From the NCBI RefSeq assembly GCF_900104515.1, contig NZ_FNJL01000020.1:1-64000 (forward strand): a stretch of DNA of 64,000 bases, written 5' to 3'. Each line of letters starts with the position of its first letter. Within the stretch, counting starts at the first letter, position 1. This DNA comes from Paracidovorax cattleyae. Its GTDB lineage: Bacteria > Pseudomonadota > Gammaproteobacteria > Burkholderiales > Burkholderiaceae_C. Below, in pieces: positions 35,991-46,444 of this stretch. Below the pieces are notes generated by a model. It saw only the letters and a program-made list of their open reading frames with translations. It was not told where the DNA came from and searched no databases. Position numbers and translations under genes: made by a program.

Positions 35991-38017
35991 ATCCGACCGA
36001 TCGCGACCTCCATCCCGCCGCCGGCGCCCCCCTGGGCGCCGAAGCCGCGCCATGGCCCCGTCCCGCCGCCGTGGCGGAGGAGGCGCCTGCGCCAGCCGAA
36101 AGCCTGGCAGCCGACGGCCCTGCAGCCGGGAACGCGGCAGCTGAAAGCCCGGCCGGGGACTGCGCGCCAGCGCACGCCACCGAAGCCGCCGGCACCGCCG
36201 ACGCGCCGTTGGCCGTGGAGGCCGGAGGCGGCCCGGAGCCGGTGGCAGAGACCGCTGCGCAACCGGCGGCGCTGGCGGACGGATTCGACATGACCGCGCC
36301 GCGCGTTTCCGCCGCGCAGGCGGCCGCGGAGTTCGTGGCCCGCATCTTCGCGGATGTCCAGCCCGAGGCATCCCCTGCAGCCGATGCCGCCGACGTGGGC
36401 GAGGCGCCCGGGGATGACGCTGCCGGGGCGACGGACGCTCCCGCGGACGGTGTCGAGCCCGCCGAACCCCTCGGCCGTCCGGCGGACACGCTGCGCCCGC
36501 TGGCGGGCCGCCGCATCCTCATCCTGGGCCTGGGCGCCTCGGGGCTGGCCATGGCACGCTGGTGCGTGCGCTGCGGCGCCGAGGACGTGACCGTGGCCGA
36601 TACCCGCGAGGCTCCGCCGCAGTTGGCGGTGCTGCGATCCGAGCTGCCCGATGTGCGCTTCGTCGCGGGCGCGTTCGACGCGGCGCTGGTGCAGGGCCAC
36701 GGCCTGCATGCCGTCTATCGGTCGCCGGGCCTGGCGCCCGATACCGTGGCCCCGGTGTTCGTCGCGGCCAGCGCCGACGGCATCGCCACCGGAGGCGAGC
36801 TCGGCCTTTTCGCCATGGCGCTGGCTGCGCTCAAGGCCTCCCATGGCTACGCGCCCGCGGTGCTGGCCATCACCGGCACCAACGGCAAGACCACGGTGAC
36901 CTCGCTCACCGGCCTGCTCGTCGAATGCGCGGGCCTTTCGGTGGCCGTGGCCGGCAACATCGGCCCGACGCTGCTCGACACCCTGGGTCGCCACCTGGAT
37001 GCCGACACCCTGCCCCAGGCCTGGGTGCTGGAGCTGTCCAGCTTCCAGCTCGATGGCGCAGCCGGTTTCGAGCCCACCGCGGCGACCGTGCTCAACGTGA
37101 CCCAGGACCACCTCGACTGGCACGGAGACATGCAAGCCTATGCGCGCGCCAAGGCCCGGATCTTCGGCGAATCCGGCCTCATGGTGCTGAACCGCGAGGA
37201 CGCCGCCGTGATGGGCATGCTGCCGCCGCCCGTGCGCGTGAAGCTGCAGAAGCCGCAGTTGCGCGCCCATGTGACCTTCGGGGCGGACATGCCCCAGCGG
37301 CCGGGCGATTTCGGCATCGAGACCGTCAACGGCATGGCCTGGCTGGTCCGCGCGCAGGAGTCCGACGAGACGGCCAGGCGCACGCGCAGCCACGCCGAGG
37401 AAGATCTGCATATCCAGCGGCTCATGCCGGCCGACGCGCTGCGCATCCGCGGCCGCCACAATGCCGTGAACGCGCTGGCCGCGCTGGCGCTTGCGCATGC
37501 GGCCGGCTGCGCGTTCGCGCCCATGCTCTATGCCCTGCGCGAATACCGCGGCGAGCCGCACCGCGTGGAGCCCGTGGGCCGGGTGAACGACGTGGAGTAC
37601 TTCGACGACAGCAAGGGCACCAACGTGGGCGCCACGGTGGCCGCGCTGGGCGGCCTGGGTGCCGACCGCCGCGTCGTGGTGATCCTGGGCGGCGACGGCA
37701 AGGGCCAGGACTTCTCTCCGCTGGCCATGCCGGTGTCGCGCTACGTGCGCGCCGCGGTGCTCATCGGTCGCGACGGTCCGCAGATCCGCGCCGCCCTGCG
37801 GGATGCGGGCGTGCCGCTGGTCGATGCGCCCACGCTGCCGGAGGCCGTGCGCCTGGCCGCGCAGCGGGCCCATGCGGGCGATGCGGTGCTGATGTCGCCC
37901 GCCTGTGCGAGCTTCGACATGTTCCGCAACTACGAACACCGCGCCGACGTGTTCCGCGAGGCCGTGCAGGCGCTCGCGGACGAGGCCGGGCAGGCGCTGG
38001 AAGGGGGGCTGGCATGA
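35987..38017 (+). CDS. murD: UDP-MurNAc-L-Ala:D-Glu ligase MurD with long N-terminal extension
   Basis: 676 residues, against the usual 440-500. The core starts near residue 170 ([22 protein letters not shown]). It has the ATP loop TGTNGKTTV (about 296-304), [35 protein letters not shown] and [10 protein letters not shown], all typical of MurD. Residues 1-168 are an Ala/Pro/Glu/Gly-rich extension with one helix-like patch ([14 protein letters not shown], 108-121). The ATG used overlaps the mraY stop by 4 bp like its neighbours; an internal ATG at 36290 is an alternative. The function of the extension is unknown. Confidence 0.94.
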   Translation: MNPTDRDLHPAAGAPLGAEAAPWPRPAAVAEEAPAPAESLAADGPAAGNAAAESPAGDCAPAHATEAAGTADAPLAVEAGGGPEPVAETAAQPAALADGFDMTAPRVSAAQAAAEFVARIFADVQPEASPAADAADVGEAPGDDAAGATDAPADGVEPAEPLGRPADTLRPLAGRRILILGLGASGLAMARWCVRCGAEDVTVADTREAPPQLAVLRSELPDVRFVAGAFDAALVQGHGLHAVYRSPGLAPDTVAPVFVAASADGIATGGELGLFAMALAALKASHGYAPAVLAITGTNGKTTVTSLTGLLVECAGLSVAVAGNIGPTLLDTLGRHLDADTLPQAWVLELSSFQLDGAAGFEPTAATVLNVTQDHLDWHGDMQAYARAKARIFGESGLMVLNREDAAVMGMLPPPVRVKLQKPQLRAHVTFGADMPQRPGDFGIETVNGMAWLVRAQESDETARRTRSHAEEDLHIQRLMPADALRIRGRHNAVNALAALALAHAAGCAFAPMLYALREYRGEPHRVEPVGRVNDVEYFDDSKGTNVGATVAALGGLGADRRVVVILGGDGKGQDFSPLAMPVSRYVRAAVLIGRDGPQIRAALRDAGVPLVDAPTLPEAVRLAAQRAHAGDAVLMSPACASFDMFRNYEHRADVFREAVQALADEAGQALEGGLA

Positions 38018-39297
38018 GCGCGGGCGCTGCTGCAACCTCCCCGCAGGGCCTGCGCCAGCGGATGGCCGGCTGGTTTGGCCGCGGCGCCGCGCCCGCGGCC
38101 GACGTGCTGCCCGTGCGCGTCGGCGGCACCGAGTACCGCCAGACCACGACCACCCCGGCGCGCGTGCTCGGGTTCGACCAGGCCCTGCTCTGGGTGGTGG
38201 TCGCGCTGCTGGCCTGGGGGCTGGTCATGGTCTATTCGGCCTCCATCGCCATGCCCGACAACCCGCGCTTCGGCAAGATCGCGCCCACCCATTTCCTCAT
38301 GCGCCACATCTTCGCGCTGGGGATGGGTTTCGTGGCGGCGCTGCTCGCCTTCCAGGTGCCCATGTCCGTATGGGAGCGCGTCGCGCCCTGGCTGTTCGTG
38401 CTCTCCATCGTCCTGCTGATGGCGGTGCTGGTGCCGCACGTGGGCACGGTGGTCAACGGCGCGCGGCGCTGGCTGTCATTGGGCATCATGAACTTCCAGC
38501 CCTCGGAGCTCGCGAAGTTCGCGGTGCTGATCTACGCGGCCGACTACATGGTGCGCAAGATGGAAGTGAAGGAGCGCTTCTTCCGCGCCGTGCTGCCCAT
38601 GGGCGTGGCGGTGGCGGTCGTGGGCGTGCTGCTGCTGGCCGAGCCCGACATGGGCGCCTTCATGGTGATCGCCATCATCGCCATGGGTATCCTGTTCCTG
38701 GGCGGCGTCAACGCCCGCATGTTCTTCCTCATCGCCGCCGTGCTGGTGCTGGCCTTCGCCATCATGGTCATGGGCAGCCCCTGGCGGCGCGAGCGGATCT
38801 TCGCCTACCTCGACCCCTTCAGCGAAGCGCACGCGCTCGGCAAGGGCTACCAGCTGTCGCACTCGCTCATCGCCATCGGCCGCGGCGAGATCTTCGGCGT
38901 CGGGCTGGGCGGCAGCGTGGAAAAGCTGCACTGGCTGCCCGAGGCCCACACCGACTTCCTGCTCGCCGTGATCGGCGAGGAATTCGGCCTCGTCGGCGTG
39001 CTGGTCGTGATCGCGCTGTTCTTCTGGATGACGCGCCGCATCATGCACATCGGCCGCCAGGCCATCGCGCTCGACCGTGTCTTCGCCGGTCTCGTCGCGC
39101 AGGGCGTGGCGATCTGGATGGGCTTCCAGGCCTTCATCAACATGGGCGTGAACCTCGGCGCCCTGCCCACCAAGGGCCTGACCCTGCCGCTCATGAGCTT
39201 CGGCGGCTCGGCCATCCTCATGAACCTCGTCGCGATCGCGGTGGTGCTGCGGGTGGACTATGAAAACAAGCATCTCATGCGCGGAGGCCGCGTATGA
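38014..39297 (+). CDS. ftsW: Peptidoglycan glycosyltransferase FtsW (SEDS family)
   Basis: 427 residues with about ten membrane helices after a 50-residue cytoplasmic N terminus. FtsW polymerises septal glycan with FtsI. The SEDS hallmarks are visible: [30 protein letters not shown] (catalytic Asp), [16 protein letters not shown], and the closing [16 protein letters not shown]. Overlaps murD and murG by 4 bp each. Confidence 0.96.
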   Translation: MSAGAAATSPQGLRQRMAGWFGRGAAPAADVLPVRVGGTEYRQTTTTPARVLGFDQALLWVVVALLAWGLVMVYSASIAMPDNPRFGKIAPTHFLMRHIFALGMGFVAALLAFQVPMSVWERVAPWLFVLSIVLLMAVLVPHVGTVVNGARRWLSLGIMNFQPSELAKFAVLIYAADYMVRKMEVKERFFRAVLPMGVAVAVVGVLLLAEPDMGAFMVIAIIAMGILFLGGVNARMFFLIAAVLVLAFAIMVMGSPWRRERIFAYLDPFSEAHALGKGYQLSHSLIAIGRGEIFGVGLGGSVEKLHWLPEAHTDFLLAVIGEEFGLVGVLVVIALFFWMTRRIMHIGRQAIALDRVFAGLVAQGVAIWMGFQAFINMGVNLGALPTKGLTLPLMSFGGSAILMNLVAIAVVLRVDYENKHLMRGGRV

Positions 39298-40364
39298 GCA
39301 CCGCTCCCAGGACCGCCCTCGTCATGGCCGGCGGCACCGGCGGCCACATCTTCCCCGGCCTGGCCGTGGCGGAAGAACTGCGCGCGCGCGGCTGGACCGT
39401 GCACTGGCTGGGCACGCCCGGCAGCATGGAGTCGCGCATCGTGCCCCCGCAGGGCTTCGCCTTCGAGCCGATCGACTTCTCCGGCGTGCGCGGCAAGGGA
39501 CTGGCCACGCTGGCGCTGCTGCCCCTGCGCCTGCTGCGCGCGTTCTGGCAGGCACTCGCCGTGGTGCGGCGCGTCCGGCCCGACGTGGTCGTGGGGCTGG
39601 GCGGCTACGTCACCTTCCCGGGCGGCATGATGGCGGTGCTCTGCGGCAAGCCGCTCGTGGTGCATGAACAGAACTCGGTGGCCGGCCTGGTCAACAAGGT
39701 GCTGGCCGGCGTGGCCGACCGGGTCTTCACCGCCTTCCCCGACGCGCTGCGCAAGGGCGCCTGGGTGGGCAACCCGCTGCGCACCGCCTTCACGCGGCAG
39801 GCCGAGCCGCAGGCGCGCTTCGCGGTCCGCAGCGGCCCGCTGCGCCTGCTGGTGGTGGGCGGCAGCCTGGGCGCGAAGGCGCTCAACGACATCGTGCCCC
39901 AGGCCCTGGCCCTCATTCCCCCGGAACGGCGCCCGGTGGTCACCCACCAGAGCGGCGCCGCCCAGATCGATGCGCTGCGCGCGAACTACGCCGCCGCGGG
40001 CGTCGAGGCCGCGCTCACCCCCTTCATCGACGACACCGCCACCGCGTTCGCCGAGGCCGACCTCGTCGTCTGCCGCGCGGGCGCGAGCACGGTGACCGAG
40101 ATCGCCGCCGTGGGCGCGGCGGCCGTCTTCGTGCCCTTCCCGCACGCGGTGGACGACCACCAGACGGCCAACGCCCGCTTCCTCGCCGACGCCGGCGGCG
40201 GCTGGCTCGTGCAGCAGCGCGACCTCTCCGCCGAGGCGCTGGCGCAATTGCTACAAAATACGGAGCGCGAAGTGCTGTTGGAGCGCGCGCTGAAAGCCAA
40301 GACGATGCAGAAGATCCACGCCACCCGCGAGGTGGCGAACGCGTGCGAGGAGTTGACCGCATGA
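39294..40364 (+). CDS. murG: UDP-GlcNAc transferase MurG (lipid II synthase)
   Basis: 356 residues. Adds GlcNAc to lipid I on the inner face of the membrane. The N-terminal [19 protein letters not shown] is the diphosphate loop, [14 protein letters not shown] is the second conserved loop, and [11 protein letters not shown] and [15 protein letters not shown] form the nucleotide-binding C domain. ATGA overlaps on both sides. Confidence 0.97.
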   Translation: MSTAPRTALVMAGGTGGHIFPGLAVAEELRARGWTVHWLGTPGSMESRIVPPQGFAFEPIDFSGVRGKGLATLALLPLRLLRAFWQALAVVRRVRPDVVVGLGGYVTFPGGMMAVLCGKPLVVHEQNSVAGLVNKVLAGVADRVFTAFPDALRKGAWVGNPLRTAFTRQAEPQARFAVRSGPLRLLVVGGSLGAKALNDIVPQALALIPPERRPVVTHQSGAAQIDALRANYAAAGVEAALTPFIDDTATAFAEADLVVCRAGASTVTEIAAVGAAAVFVPFPHAVDDHQTANARFLADAGGGWLVQQRDLSAEALAQLLQNTEREVLLERALKAKTMQKIHATREVANACEELTA

Positions 40365-41788
40365 AGCACGCCATCCGCCACATCCATTTCGTGGGGCTCG
40401 GGGGCGCCGGCATGTGCGGCATCGCCGAAGTGCTGTTCAACCTGGGCTACGAGATCTCGGGCTCGGACCTGGCCGACAGCGCCACGCTGCGCCGCCTGGC
40501 CGCGCTGGGCATCGCCACCCACGTGGGCCATGCGGCAGCGCACATCGAGGGTGCCGACGCGGTGGTCACCTCCACTGCCGTGCAGTCCGACAACCCCGAA
40601 GTGCTCGCGGCGCGCGAGCGCAAGATCCCGGTGGTGCCGCGCGCCCTGATGCTGGCGGAGCTGATGCGCCTCAAGCGCGGCATCGCGATCGCCGGCACGC
40701 ACGGCAAGACCACCACCACCAGCCTCGTGACCAGCGTGCTCGCGGAAGCGGGGCTGGACCCCACCTTCGTGATCGGCGGACGCCTCAACAGCGCGGGCGC
40801 CAACGCCAAGCTGGGGCAGGGCGAGTACATCGTGGTGGAGGCCGACGAATCCGATGCGTCCTTCCTCAACCTGCTGCCCGTGATGGCGGTGGTGACGAAC
40901 ATCGACGCCGACCACATGGAAACCTATGGCCACGACTTCGGCCGCCTGAAGTCGGCCTTCGTGGATTTCCTGCACCGCATGCCGTTCTACGGCACGGCCA
41001 TCCTCTGCACCGACAACCCGGCGATCCGCGAGATCCTGCCCGATGTGACCTGCCCCGTCACGAGCTACGGCTTCTCCGAGGATGCGCAGGTGCGCGCGGT
41101 GGACGTGCGGGCCGACGCGGGCCGCATGCACTTTCGGGTGCAGCGCCGCAACGGCGTCACGCTGCCCGACCTGGACGTGGTGCTGAACCTCGCGGGCGAG
41201 CACAACGTGCTCAACGCGCTGTCGGCGATTGCCGTGGCGGTGGAACTGAACATTCCCGACGATGCGCTGCTGCGCGCGCTCGCGCAGTTCAAGGGCGTGG
41301 GCCGGCGCTTCCAGCGCTACGGCGAGCTGCCCGCGCAGGGCGGCGGCACCTTCACCCTGATCGAGGACTACGGACACCATCCGGTGGAGATGACGGCCAC
41401 GCTCGCCGCGGCGCGCGGTGCCTTCCCGGGCCGCCGCCTGGTGCTGGCGTTCCAGCCGCACCGCTACAGCCGCACGCGCGACTGCTTCGAGGACTTCGTG
41501 AAGGTGATGGGCAGCGCCGACGCGGTGCTGCTCACCGAGGTCTATGCGGCCGGCGAGGCGCCGATCGTGGCGGCCGACGGCCGCTCGCTCGCCCGTGCGG
41601 TGCGCGTGGCGGGGCAGGTGGAGCCCGTCTTCGTGGACGACATCGGCGAGTTGCCGCGGCGCATCGCGGACAACGCGCGCGGTGGCGACGTGGTGCTGTG
41701 CATGGGAGCCGGCTCGATCGGCGCCGTGCCCGCGAAGGTGGTGGAGATGCTGCGGGCCGAGGCGCCGGCGGTGCAGGAAGGACGGTGA
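40361..41788 (+). CDS. murC: UDP-MurNAc:L-alanine ligase MurC
   Basis: 475 residues. First amino-acid ligase of the stem peptide. [17 protein letters not shown] at the N terminus, ATP loop [34 protein letters not shown], and the C-terminal [14 protein letters not shown] and [11 protein letters not shown] are diagnostic. The stop TGA shares its final A with the ddl start (TGATG), the tightest junction of the operon. Confidence 0.97.
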   Translation: MKHAIRHIHFVGLGGAGMCGIAEVLFNLGYEISGSDLADSATLRRLAALGIATHVGHAAAHIEGADAVVTSTAVQSDNPEVLAARERKIPVVPRALMLAELMRLKRGIAIAGTHGKTTTTSLVTSVLAEAGLDPTFVIGGRLNSAGANAKLGQGEYIVVEADESDASFLNLLPVMAVVTNIDADHMETYGHDFGRLKSAFVDFLHRMPFYGTAILCTDNPAIREILPDVTCPVTSYGFSEDAQVRAVDVRADAGRMHFRVQRRNGVTLPDLDVVLNLAGEHNVLNALSAIAVAVELNIPDDALLRALAQFKGVGRRFQRYGELPAQGGGTFTLIEDYGHHPVEMTATLAAARGAFPGRRLVLAFQPHRYSRTRDCFEDFVKVMGSADAVLLTEVYAAGEAPIVAADGRSLARAVRVAGQVEPVFVDDIGELPRRIADNARGGDVVLCMGAGSIGAVPAKVVEMLRAEAPAVQEGR

Positions 41789-42792
41789 TGGCTGTGGGCC
41801 TGAAAGATTCCGAAATCGACGTGCGTGCCCTGGGCAAGGTCGCGGTCCTGATGGGCGGCGACTCCGCCGAGCGGGAGGTCTCGCTCATGTCCGGCGGCGG
41901 CGTGCTGCAGGCGCTGCGCGCGCGCGGCGTGGACGCGCACGCCTTCGATCCGTCGCAGTCCGACCTCTCCGAACTCAAGAGCCATGGCTATGCGCGCTGC
42001 TTCATCGCGCTGCACGGCCGGCACGGCGAGGACGGCACCGTGCAGGGCGCGCTGGAGTTGCTGGGCATTCCCTACACCGGCCCGGGCGTGATGGCGTCGT
42101 CCATCGCCATGGACAAGATCATGACCAAGCGCATCTGGCGCTTCGAGGGCCTGCCCACGCCGGACTGGTGGCTGGTGTCGAGCGCTGCCGAGACCGCACG
42201 GGCCCTGGATGAACTGGGCTCGCCCATGATCGTCAAGCCCTCGCGCGAGGGCTCGACCATCGGGCTGACCAAGGTCACCTCGCCCGGCCAGTGCGAGCAG
42301 GCCTACCGCCTGGCCTCGCGCTACGACCCCGAGGTGCTGTGCGAGCAGTTCATCGACGGCGAGGAAACGACCTGCCCCGTGCTGGGGCAGGGCGCGGGCG
42401 CCCATGCGCTGCCGGTGATCCGCATCGTGGCGCCCGAGGGCAACTACGACTACCAGAACAAGTATTTCACCGACGTCACGCAGTACCACTGCCCCAGCGG
42501 CCTGCCCGCGCAGGAGGAGCGCGAGATCCAGCGCCTGGTGGTGGAGGCATTCCGCACGCTGCAGTGCCGCGGCTGGGCCCGCGCCGACATCATGATCCGC
42601 GCGAGCGACCGCAAGCCCTTCCTGCTGGAGATCAACACCTCTCCCGGCATGACCGGCCATTCGCTGGTGCCCATGTCGGCGCGCGCCATGGGCGTGAGCT
42701 ACGAGGAACTGTGCCTGCGCATCCTGGCGGGGGCGTCGCTCGACGCCCGCCAGGGCCAGGTGGACGCCGCAGGGCATCCGGGAGCCGCATGA
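41788..42792 (+). CDS. ddlB: D-alanine:D-alanine ligase
   Basis: 334 residues, ATP-grasp enzyme supplying D-Ala-D-Ala for Mur[20 protein letters not shown] at the N terminus, the [11 protein letters not shown] loop, [16 protein letters not shown] (metal and ATP site) and the [14 protein letters not shown] substrate loop are seen. The start is the ATG at 41788 in TGATG; the long upstream frame is a murC shadow. Confidence 0.96.
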   Translation: MAVGLKDSEIDVRALGKVAVLMGGDSAEREVSLMSGGGVLQALRARGVDAHAFDPSQSDLSELKSHGYARCFIALHGRHGEDGTVQGALELLGIPYTGPGVMASSIAMDKIMTKRIWRFEGLPTPDWWLVSSAAETARALDELGSPMIVKPSREGSTIGLTKVTSPGQCEQAYRLASRYDPEVLCEQFIDGEETTCPVLGQGAGAHALPVIRIVAPEGNYDYQNKYFTDVTQYHCPSGLPAQEEREIQRLVVEAFRTLQCRGWARADIMIRASDRKPFLLEINTSPGMTGHSLVPMSARAMGVSYEELCLRILAGASLDARQGQVDAAGHPGAA

Positions 42793-43616
42793 CCACGAAC
42801 ACGCTGCCCGCACCGCTGGACGTGAAGCTCATGAACTGGACCGCGACGGTCCTGTTCGTGGGCTGCGCCGCGGCCGTGCTGGTGGCGGCCGGTTCGTGGG
42901 CGCGGCACCACCCGATGTTCGCGATCGGGCGCATCGTGGTGCAGGGCGAACTGGTGCACAACAACGCGGTGACGCTGCGCGCCAACGTCGGCCCGCACCT
43001 GGTGGGCAACTTCTTCACCATGGACCTGGCCGCCGTGCGCGAAGCCTTCGAGCAGGTGCCGTGGGTGCGCCGCGCGCTGGTGCGGCGCGAGTTCCCCAAC
43101 GGCCTGCGCGTGGAGCTGCAGGAACACGACGCCTTCGCTTACTGGGGGCCGGAAGAAGGGGCGACCCTGCTCAGCACCCGCGGCGAGGTTTTCGAGGCCG
43201 GCGCCGACGACCTGGAAGACGACGAACTGCCCCGCCTGCAGGGCCCGCAGGGCCAGTCGGAAGCGGTGATGCGCATGTACCAGCGGCTTGCCCCGGTGGT
43301 GGAGCCCCTGGGCGCGCACCTCGCGACGCTGGAGCTGTCCACGCGCGGCAGCTGGCGCGCATCCCTGTCGGGTGGCGCGGCGCTGGAGCTGGGCGGCGGC
43401 ACGCCGGAAGACGTCGAGGCACGCACGAAGCGCTTCGTGCGCACCGTGGCGCGCGTGGCGGCCCAGTACGGACGCCGGCCCGACGCGCTGGAATCCGCCG
43501 ACCTGCGCCATCCCGACGGCTACGCCCTGCGGCTGCGCGGGGTGACCACCGTCGAGGGCGACGGACCGCGCGTTGTGCGGCCCGCCGTGCGCCGTACACC
43601 TCCAAGGAATCGCTGA
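42789..43616 (+). CDS. ftsQ: Cell division protein FtsQ
   Basis: 275 residues. One membrane helix (about 17-38), then a POTRA domain ([21 protein letters not shown] to [29 protein letters not shown]) and the beta domain that binds FtsB. Part of the FtsQBL complex with FtsL from this operon; ftsB is not in the cluster. Starts by ATGA overlap with ddl and ends 23 bp before ftsA. Confidence 0.94.
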   Translation: MTTNTLPAPLDVKLMNWTATVLFVGCAAAVLVAAGSWARHHPMFAIGRIVVQGELVHNNAVTLRANVGPHLVGNFFTMDLAAVREAFEQVPWVRRALVRREFPNGLRVELQEHDAFAYWGPEEGATLLSTRGEVFEAGADDLEDDELPRLQGPQGQSEAVMRMYQRLAPVVEPLGAHLATLELSTRGSWRASLSGGAALELGGGTPEDVEARTKRFVRTVARVAAQYGRRPDALESADLRHPDGYALRLRGVTTVEGDGPRVVRPAVRRTPPRNR

Positions 43617-43639
43617 CCCAAGTCAGGACACACAAAGAT

Positions 43640-44869
43640 ATGGCACGAGAATACAAAGATGTGGTGGTGGGGCTGGACATCGGGACGGCCAAGGTGATGG
43701 CCGTCGTGGCCGAAGTGCTCCCGGGCGGTGACCTGAAGCTGGCCGGCCTGGGCGTGGCCCCGAGCAACGGGCTCAAGCGCGGCGTGGTGGTCAACATCGA
43801 CGCCACGGTGCAGAGCATCCAGCAGGCGCTGAAGGAGGCCGAGCTGATGGCCGACTGCAAGATCCAGCGCGTCTATACCGGTATCACCGGCAGCCACATC
43901 CGCGGCCTGAATTCCAGCGGCATGGTGGCCGTCAAGGACAAGGAGGTCACCCCCGCCGACGTGGCGCGCGTGGTCGAGACCGCCAAGGCCATCAACATCT
44001 CCTCCGACCAGCGCCTTCTGCTCGTGGAGCCGCAGGAGTTCGTGATCGACGGGCAGGACGTGCGCGAGCCCATCGGCATGAGCGGCATCCGCCTGGAGGC
44101 GAAGATCCACATCGTGACCGGCGCCCAGAGCGCGGCCGAGAACATCATCAAGTGCGTGCGCCGCTGCGGCCTGGAAGTGGAGCAGCTCATGCTGAACCCG
44201 CTCGCCTCCAGCCAGGCGGTGCTGACCGACGACGAGCGCGAGCTCGGCGTGGCGGTGGTGGACGTGGGCGCGGGCACGACCGACGTGGCGATCTTCACGG
44301 GCGGGGCCATCCGCCACACGGCGGTGATCCCGATCGCCGGCGACCTCATCACCAGCGACATCGCCATGGCGCTGCGCACGCCCACCAAGGACGCCGAGGA
44401 CATCAAGGTCGAGAGCGGTTACGCCAAGCAGCTGCTGGCCGACCCCGAGGCGCAGGTGGAAGTGCCGGGCCTGGGCGACCGCAGCCCGCGCATGCTGTCC
44501 AAGCAGGCGCTCGCCGGCGTGATCGAGCCGCGGGTGGAGGAGATCTTCTCGCTCGTGCAGCAGGTGATCCGCGAGTCGGGCTACGAGGAGGTGCTCTCCT
44601 CGGGCATCGTGCTCACGGGCGGCAGCGCCATCATGCCGGGCATGGTGGAACTGGGCGAGGACATCTTCCTCAAGCCCGTGCGCCGCGGCATTCCGAAGTA
44701 TTCCAGCGCGTTGTCCGACATGGTGGCCCAGCCGCGTGCTGCTACTGTCATGGGTTTGCTCGAAGAGGCCCGGCAGGCACGGCTGCGCGGCTTCAAGGTG
44801 GCCCAGAAGAGCGGCTCGGTGAAGACGGCTTTCGGACGGTTCAAGGACTTCATCATCGGGAACTTCTGA
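43640..44869 (+). CDS. ftsA: Cell division protein FtsA
   Basis: 409 residues, actin-like ATPase that tethers FtsZ to the membrane. VVVGLDIGTAKVMAVV (phosphate 1), VAVVDVGAGTTDVAIF (phosphate 2) and GIVLTGGSAIMPGM (adenosine) are intact. The 1C domain sits at about 85-165. The C-terminal amphipathic helix (KTAFGRFKDFIIGNF) is the membrane-targeting sequence. Confidence 0.97.
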   Translation: MAREYKDVVVGLDIGTAKVMAVVAEVLPGGDLKLAGLGVAPSNGLKRGVVVNIDATVQSIQQALKEAELMADCKIQRVYTGITGSHIRGLNSSGMVAVKDKEVTPADVARVVETAKAINISSDQRLLLVEPQEFVIDGQDVREPIGMSGIRLEAKIHIVTGAQSAAENIIKCVRRCGLEVEQLMLNPLASSQAVLTDDERELGVAVVDVGAGTTDVAIFTGGAIRHTAVIPIAGDLITSDIAMALRTPTKDAEDIKVESGYAKQLLADPEAQVEVPGLGDRSPRMLSKQALAGVIEPRVEEIFSLVQQVIRESGYEEVLSSGIVLTGGSAIMPGMVELGEDIFLKPVRRGIPKYSSALSDMVAQPRAATVMGLLEEARQARLRGFKVAQKSGSVKTAFGRFKDFIIGNF

Positions 44870-45061
44870 CATGCGAACCCCTCTGCAACGGCTTGTCCGC
44901 GGAAGTCCCACGGCCAGTGGCCTCCACCGATGGCGGGGCACGGGCCCTCCCCGCGGCGTGCACCGGCATACCCATCGCACCGTTTTCTTCTTCGTATTAC
45001 CCACCGGCCGCAACGGCCAACCGCAAATCTCTCGTGAAAGACCAGGACTAGGAGCACCAGC

Positions 45062-46294
45062 ATGACCATCGAAATGATCGAAGCCGAAGAATTCAACCAG
45101 GGCACGCAGATCAAGGTGATCGGTGTCGGCGGCGGCGGCGGCAATGCCGTCGAGCACATGATCTCGCGCCAGGTGCAGGGCGTGGAGTTCGTGTGCGCCA
45201 ACACCGATGCGCAGGCGCTCACCCGCAGCAGCGCGCACCGCGTCATCCAGCTGGGCCACAGCGGCCTGGGTGCCGGCAGCAAGCCCGAGAAGGCCCGCGA
45301 GGCCGCCGAGGCCGCGCAGGAGGACATCCGCCAGGCCATCCAGGGCGCGCACATGCTCTTCATCACCGCCGGCATGGGCGGCGGCACCGGCACCGGTGCC
45401 GCACCCGTGATCGCACGCGTGGCCAAGGAGATGGGCATCCTCACCGTAGGCGTGGTCACCAAGCCCTTCGACTGGGAAGGCGGCCGCCGCATGCAGAACG
45501 CCGACAACGGCCTGGCCGAACTGGAAGCCAACGTCGATTCGCTGATCGTCGTGCTCAACGAGAAGCTGCTGGAAGTGCTGGGCGACGACATCACCCAGGA
45601 CGAGGCCTTCGCACATGCCAACGACGTGCTGAAGAACGCCGTGGGCGGCATCGCCGAGATCATCAACGAGTACGGCCACGTCAACGTCGACTTCGAAGAC
45701 GTGCGCACCGTGATGGGCGAACCCGGCAAGGCCATGATGGGCACGGCCACCGCCAGCGGCCCCGACCGCGCCCGCATCGCCGCCGAGCAGGCCGTGGCCT
45801 GCCCGCTGCTGGAAGGCATCGACCTTTCCGGCGCCAAGGGCGTGCTGGTGCTGGTCACGGCCGCCAAGGGCAGCCTCAAGCTGTCCGAGTCGCGCCTGGC
45901 GATGAGCACGATCAACGCCTATGCGTCGCCCGATGCCCACGTCATCTACGGCGCGGCCTACGACGACAGCCTGGGCGACGACATCCGCGTCACCGTCGTG
46001 GCGACCGGCCTGTCACGCGCCAACGCGCGCCGCCAGCCGATCTCCGTGGTGCAGGGCGGCCTGCGCACCGGCACCGACAACATCGCCTACCAGATGCCCA
46101 TCGCGGGCGCTGCCGTGGGCGTGGCCGGCGGCCTGGCAGGCGGTGCGGCATCGCAGACCGACTACGGCAACATGTCGGTGCCCAGCGTCTGGCGCACCAA
46201 CCGCACGCAGGCCGCGGCCCGCGTCGACGCGCTGTCCTCGGGCGGCATGGACGACCTGGAAATCCCGGCCTTCCTCCGTAAACAGGCAGACTGA
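45062..46294 (+). CDS. ftsZ: Cell division GTPase FtsZ
   Basis: 410 residues, tubulin-like protein of the Z ring. The GTP signature GMGGGTGTGAAPV is at about 107-119, VIGVGGGGGNAVEHM near the N terminus, and the T7 loop reads GHVNVDFEDV. The conserved C-terminal peptide DDLEIPAFLRKQAD, which binds FtsA, ends the protein after a short linker. AGGAG 8 bases upstream is a good ribosome-binding site. The 192-bp gap after ftsA may hold a separate ftsZ promoter, but I could not identify hexamers. A terminator follows. Confidence 0.98.
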   Translation: MTIEMIEAEEFNQGTQIKVIGVGGGGGNAVEHMISRQVQGVEFVCANTDAQALTRSSAHRVIQLGHSGLGAGSKPEKAREAAEAAQEDIRQAIQGAHMLFITAGMGGGTGTGAAPVIARVAKEMGILTVGVVTKPFDWEGGRRMQNADNGLAELEANVDSLIVVLNEKLLEVLGDDITQDEAFAHANDVLKNAVGGIAEIINEYGHVNVDFEDVRTVMGEPGKAMMGTATASGPDRARIAAEQAVACPLLEGIDLSGAKGVLVLVTAAKGSLKLSESRLAMSTINAYASPDAHVIYGAAYDDSLGDDIRVTVVATGLSRANARRQPISVVQGGLRTGTDNIAYQMPIAGAAVGVAGGLAGGAASQTDYGNMSVPSVWRTNRTQAAARVDALSSGGMDDLEIPAFLRKQAD

Positions 46295-46326
46295 CCCCTT
46301 GAGTCGCCGTCTTCCGGAGGCCATTG

Positions 46327-46363
46327 GCCGCCCCGCTTCCGCAAGGAGGCGGGGCGGCTTTTT
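46327..46363 (+). terminator. Intrinsic terminator after ftsZ
   Basis: GCCGCCCCGCTTCC (46327-46340), GCAA tetraloop, GGAGGCGGGGCGGC (46345-46358): a 14-bp stem with one G-T pair, followed by TTTTTG. It closes the dcw operon before lpxC. Confidence 0.9.
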
Positions 46364-46382
46364 GTTTCCGTTGTGACGCATG

Positions 46383-46401
46383 GGCTATGGATGGCATAGC
46401 C
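46383..46401. repeat. Dyad upstream of lpxC
   Basis: GGCTATG (46383-46389), five-base spacer, CATAGCC (46395-46401), a perfect 7-bp inverted repeat 43 bp before the lpxC start. It is not followed by a T run, so it looks more like a protein-binding site than a terminator. No known operator was recognised. Confidence 0.4.
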
Positions 46402-46432
46402 ATCTGTGCGGGCAGGGACGGGTGCCGCCACC

Positions 46433-46438
46433 TAAAAT
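46433..46438 (+). promoter_or_regulatory. -10-like hexamer directly before lpxC
   Basis: TAAAAT, five of six matches, lies six bases before the lpxC ATG. No Shine-Dalgarno is seen. It predicts that lpxC is transcribed separately from ftsZ as a leaderless message. Confidence 0.48.
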
Positions 46439-46444
46439 TGCGGG

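Noticed and set aside
35537-38035. Long minus-strand open frames opposite mraY and murD
   Set aside because: Low-complexity, no motif, fully antisense to conserved genes.
44871-45065. Small open frame between ftsA and ftsZ
   Set aside because: It begins just after ftsA and ends over the ftsZ start with an unlikely composition and no ribosome-binding site; probably spacer.
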